DNA of 21,295 nt from an uncultured Lachnospiraceae bacterium (lineage in GTDB: Bacteria; Bacillota_A; Clostridia; Lachnospirales; Lachnospiraceae), in contig CAJLNC010000048.1 in the NCBI GenBank assembly GCA_905207905.1, positions 1 through 21,295 on the forward strand, given 5' to 3'. A program made the position numbers and the translations under genes. Below the pieces are notes generated by a model, which was not told the origin of the DNA, did no database searches, and was given only the letters and a program-made list of their open reading frames with translations. Shown here piece by piece: positions 19,507 to 21,295 of this stretch (positions are counted from its first letter, which is position 1; every line of letters starts with the position of its first letter).

Positions 19507-20981
19507 CGCAGGGAGAACTTGAAAAAATCCCTTTGAAGATCAGCGGTATTTTTTCAGATCTGGAGATCCGTATTATGACAGACATTGTGCGGCGGATCCG
19601 TGAGAATGTTTTTTCTACGGCATCGGCAGACTGGCAGATTACGCGGATGCAGCAGCTTGGAAAGTCTGAAAAAGAAATCCGGCAGTGGATTAAGCAGGCG
19701 CTGAAAGCATCGGATGCGGAGATTGAACAAATATTTTCCGACAATGTTTATGAACAGTATTATGGCCATGCAAGGGCGTACAAGATTGCTGGTATGCAGC
19801 AGATCCCTTTTGATGATAATGAGTCGCTGCAAGAGCTGATTGAGGCTGCGAAAAAGCAGATCAGCGGGGAATATAGGAACTTAGCAGGATCTATGGGTTT
19901 TGCGCTGCGGGGAGCAGACGGAAAGATCACTTATTCGCCGTTGATGGATTTTTACCGGTCAACAATGGATAATGCTGTTATCGACATCCATTCTGGTGCA
20001 TTTGATTATAATGCAGTGCTGAAACGCACTGTCAACCAGATGGCCGCATCCGGTTTGCGCTGGGTTGATTATGACTCTGGGCATCGCAATCGCATCGATG
20101 TGGCAGCCCGACGAGCGCTTATGACTGGTTTTCGGCAGGTACAAGGGTTGATAAACGAGCAGGTGGCTGCTGATCTTGGAACGGATAGCTATGAGGTGAC
20201 ATACCATATAGGTGCCAGACCAACGCATCAGCCCTGGCAGGGACGTGTCTGGACAAAGCAGCAATTAATTGATGTCTGCGGCCTAGGTACCGTGACTGGT
20301 CTGCACGGGGCGAATTGTTATCATGATTATAACGCATTTGTTCCTGGCGCTTCTGTCCGTACATATACGGATGAAGAATTGGAACGCATGATGGCGGAAG
20401 AGAATATGCCGAAGGTATATGCCGGTAAAGAATATACCACATACGAAGCATTACAGCAGCAGCGCAAGATGGAAACGGCAATGCGCGCGACCAGGCAAAA
20501 GATTAAGCTGCTGCAGGAAGGTGGCGCGCCGGATGCAGATGTGATCTTGCAGAAAGCCAAGTATCAAGGGCAGATGCAGAACTATAAGGATTTCTCGCAG
20601 AAGATGAAGTTGCCGGAACAGATGAAGCGTGTTTATCAGGATGAGCTTGGAACTGTTGGAAAAGGCGTTTCTTATTCGTTGAAAAATGCTGCTGGAAAGG
20701 GTATAATCGAGGTAGATAAGATTAAGCTAAAAGGAATACCAGGTTCCATTACTCAGAAAACAGGGCGTCAAGGCGGCGTAGAGAGGAATTACTACGGCTT
20801 GGATGGACGCCAGGAAAAGCAGGTATGTAATAATAATCACGGTAATGCGAAAGCACATCCATTTGGCAAGCACGGAGAGCATGCGCATGATTATATTTAT
20901 GATGATGACGGGAAACTGATGGACAGACCAATACGGGAACTATCGGAAGAGGAAAGAAAGGAGAATGAAGACATCTTATGA
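19503..20981 (+). CDS. phage minor capsid protein 2 with toxin-like C-terminal extension
   Basis: 492 residues. Residues about 1-290 are the minor capsid 2/head-morphogenesis part: an N-terminal helical region, then RRALMTGFRQVQGLINEQVA, ARPTHQPWQGRVW and CGLGTVTGLHGANCYHDYNA, a conserved Cys/His block. A coiled linker (about 300-375) leads to a separate C-terminal module (about 380-492): GIIEVDKIKLKGIPGSITQK, ERNYYGLDGRQEKQVCNNNH, AHPFGKHGEHAHDYIYDDDG, ELSEEERKENEDI. The His-rich stretch looks like a catalytic or metal site. Known: MuF-type capsid proteins often carry polymorphic toxin domains at this end. The specific fold is not recognised. It is followed at once by a small gene with a four-base overlap. 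Confidence 0.8.
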   Translation: MTQGELEKIPLKISGIFSDLEIRIMTDIVRRIRENVFSTASADWQITRMQQLGKSEKEIRQWIKQALKASDAEIEQIFSDNVYEQYYGHARAYKIAGMQQIPFDDNESLQELIEAAKKQISGEYRNLAGSMGFALRGADGKITYSPLMDFYRSTMDNAVIDIHSGAFDYNAVLKRTVNQMAASGLRWVDYDSGHRNRIDVAARRALMTGFRQVQGLINEQVAADLGTDSYEVTYHIGARPTHQPWQGRVWTKQQLIDVCGLGTVTGLHGANCYHDYNAFVPGASVRTYTDEELERMMAEENMPKVYAGKEYTTYEALQQQRKMETAMRATRQKIKLLQEGGAPDADVILQKAKYQGQMQNYKDFSQKMKLPEQMKRVYQDELGTVGKGVSYSLKNAAGKGIIEVDKIKLKGIPGSITQKTGRQGGVERNYYGLDGRQEKQVCNNNHGNAKAHPFGKHGEHAHDYIYDDDGKLMDRPIRELSEEERKENEDIL

Positions 20982-21202
20982 GTGTTAAGGAACTGAGAAA
21001 CCATATCGAGAATCTGATTTCAGATCTGGAGTTTTCTTACAAGGGAATAGACGGCTCTATTTGTCCGATCAACAACAATAAGATATATCTTTCATATGGG
21101 GATAGCAGTTATGAGGCAGAGAGCATTGAAACGGCGATGAAGATGAGATTTATTGATGGACAGTCGCTTGAGAGCATAGGAGAAAAGCTAAAGTTTTATT
21201 GA
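20978..21202 (+). CDS. small protein, candidate immunity protein for the capsid toxin domain
   Basis: 74 residues, ATG 20978 overlapping the stop of the capsid gene (ATGA) with AGGAG in the preceding coding sequence. A predicted helix-strand-helix (ELRNHIENLISDLEFSYKGI, NNNKIYLSYGDSSYEAESIE, MKMRFIDGQSLESIGEKLKF), acidic to neutral. It does not resemble a scaffold or capsid gene, which would normally come next. The tight coupling to a gene with a toxin-like C-terminus, together with the terminator right after its stop, argues that it travels with that domain as its immunity partner. No sequence family is recognised. Confidence 0.6.
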   Translation: MSVKELRNHIENLISDLEFSYKGIDGSICPINNNKIYLSYGDSSYEAESIETAMKMRFIDGQSLESIGEKLKFY

Positions 21203-21235
21203 TACCACCAGTCAGAAATGACCGGTGGTATTTTT
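21202..21235 (+). terminator. strong intrinsic terminator in the late operon
   Basis: ATACCACC-A-GTCA (21202-21214), loop GAAA, TGAC-C-GGTGGTAT (21219-21231): twelve pairs with a single A/C mismatch, followed by a T run to 21235. It begins at the last base of the putative immunity gene stop. The remaining 60 bases to the window end contain only a small TTTTTCG/CGAAAAA hairpin (21273-21291) and no gene that I can support. Confidence 0.88.
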
Positions 21236-21295
21236 ACATAGTATGGGCTTTAGCCTGTTGAAGGCATTGGAGTTTTTCGTGTTCCGAAAAATGGA

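Noticed and set aside
21236..21295. attR or start of the next head gene at the window end
   Set aside because: No copy of the tRNA 3' end and no start codon with ribosome site is present. The small TTTTTCG/CGAAAAA hairpin lacks context.

Overview
The window is the left part of a temperate tailed phage (siphovirus-like prophage) in a low-to-mid-GC Firmicute, most likely a gut Clostridia/Lachnospiraceae relative. The evidence for the host group is the strong AGGAGG ribosome binding sites, frequent GTG/TTG starts, and the protein family set (DUF2800, DUF2815, phage family A DNA polymerase, VapE, VRR-NUC, SNF2-like helicase, PBSX-type terminase, minor capsid protein 2). The first 55 bases are the 3' half of a host tRNA-Leu(UAA). 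A tyrosine integrase ends about 30 bp beyond it on the opposite strand, so the prophage sits in the tRNA 3' end. The right attachment site and the tail, lysis and most head genes lie outside the window.

Layout. (1) 1-4010, mostly minus strand: tRNA end, integrase, a possible small RNA, an Abi_2/AbiF-type HEPN abortive-infection protein preceded by its own compact promoter-hairpin-hairpin-terminator RNA, a secreted DUF5067 protein, an ImmA/IrrE-like protein and a CI-like repressor. (2) 4010-4140: divergent lysis-lysogeny switch with two consensus promoters and four repressor sites at exactly 31-bp centre spacing. (3) 4140-6922: early plus-strand operon of small overlapping genes, with signs of decay: a truncated Gp157, an AAA-ATPase N-terminus fused in frame to an HTH tail, tandem paralogues, and two frames joined at a C7 tract. 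(4) 6922-15141: replication/recombination module (Fe-S PD-(D/E)XK nuclease, ssDNA-binding protein, DNA polymerase, primase-helicase, an AT-rich repeat region that could be an origin, VRR-NUC nuclease, SNF2-like helicase). (5) 15143-16025: small zinc-ribbon and regulatory genes ending in an ArpU/RinA-like late activator. (6) 16026-16390: gene-free late leader with an activator-type promoter, a heavily structured RNA with a tRNA-like 3' domain, and an intrinsic terminator. (7) 16391-21202: terminase small and large subunits, portal, and minor capsid protein with a toxin-like C-terminal extension, followed by a tightly overlapping small gene that may be its immunity protein, then a second strong terminator.

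How it works together: CI, probably removed through the ImmA-like protein, holds the early promoter off. The early operon makes the replisome, and the ArpU-like protein then probably switches on the late promoter at 16056. The terminators before the terminase genes and after the putative immunity gene imply either antitermination or partial readthrough in the late operon. The least explained and most interesting elements are the late leader RNA, the Abi-associated RNA, the three-arm hairpin switch in front of the DNA polymerase gene, and the capsid-borne toxin/immunity candidate.
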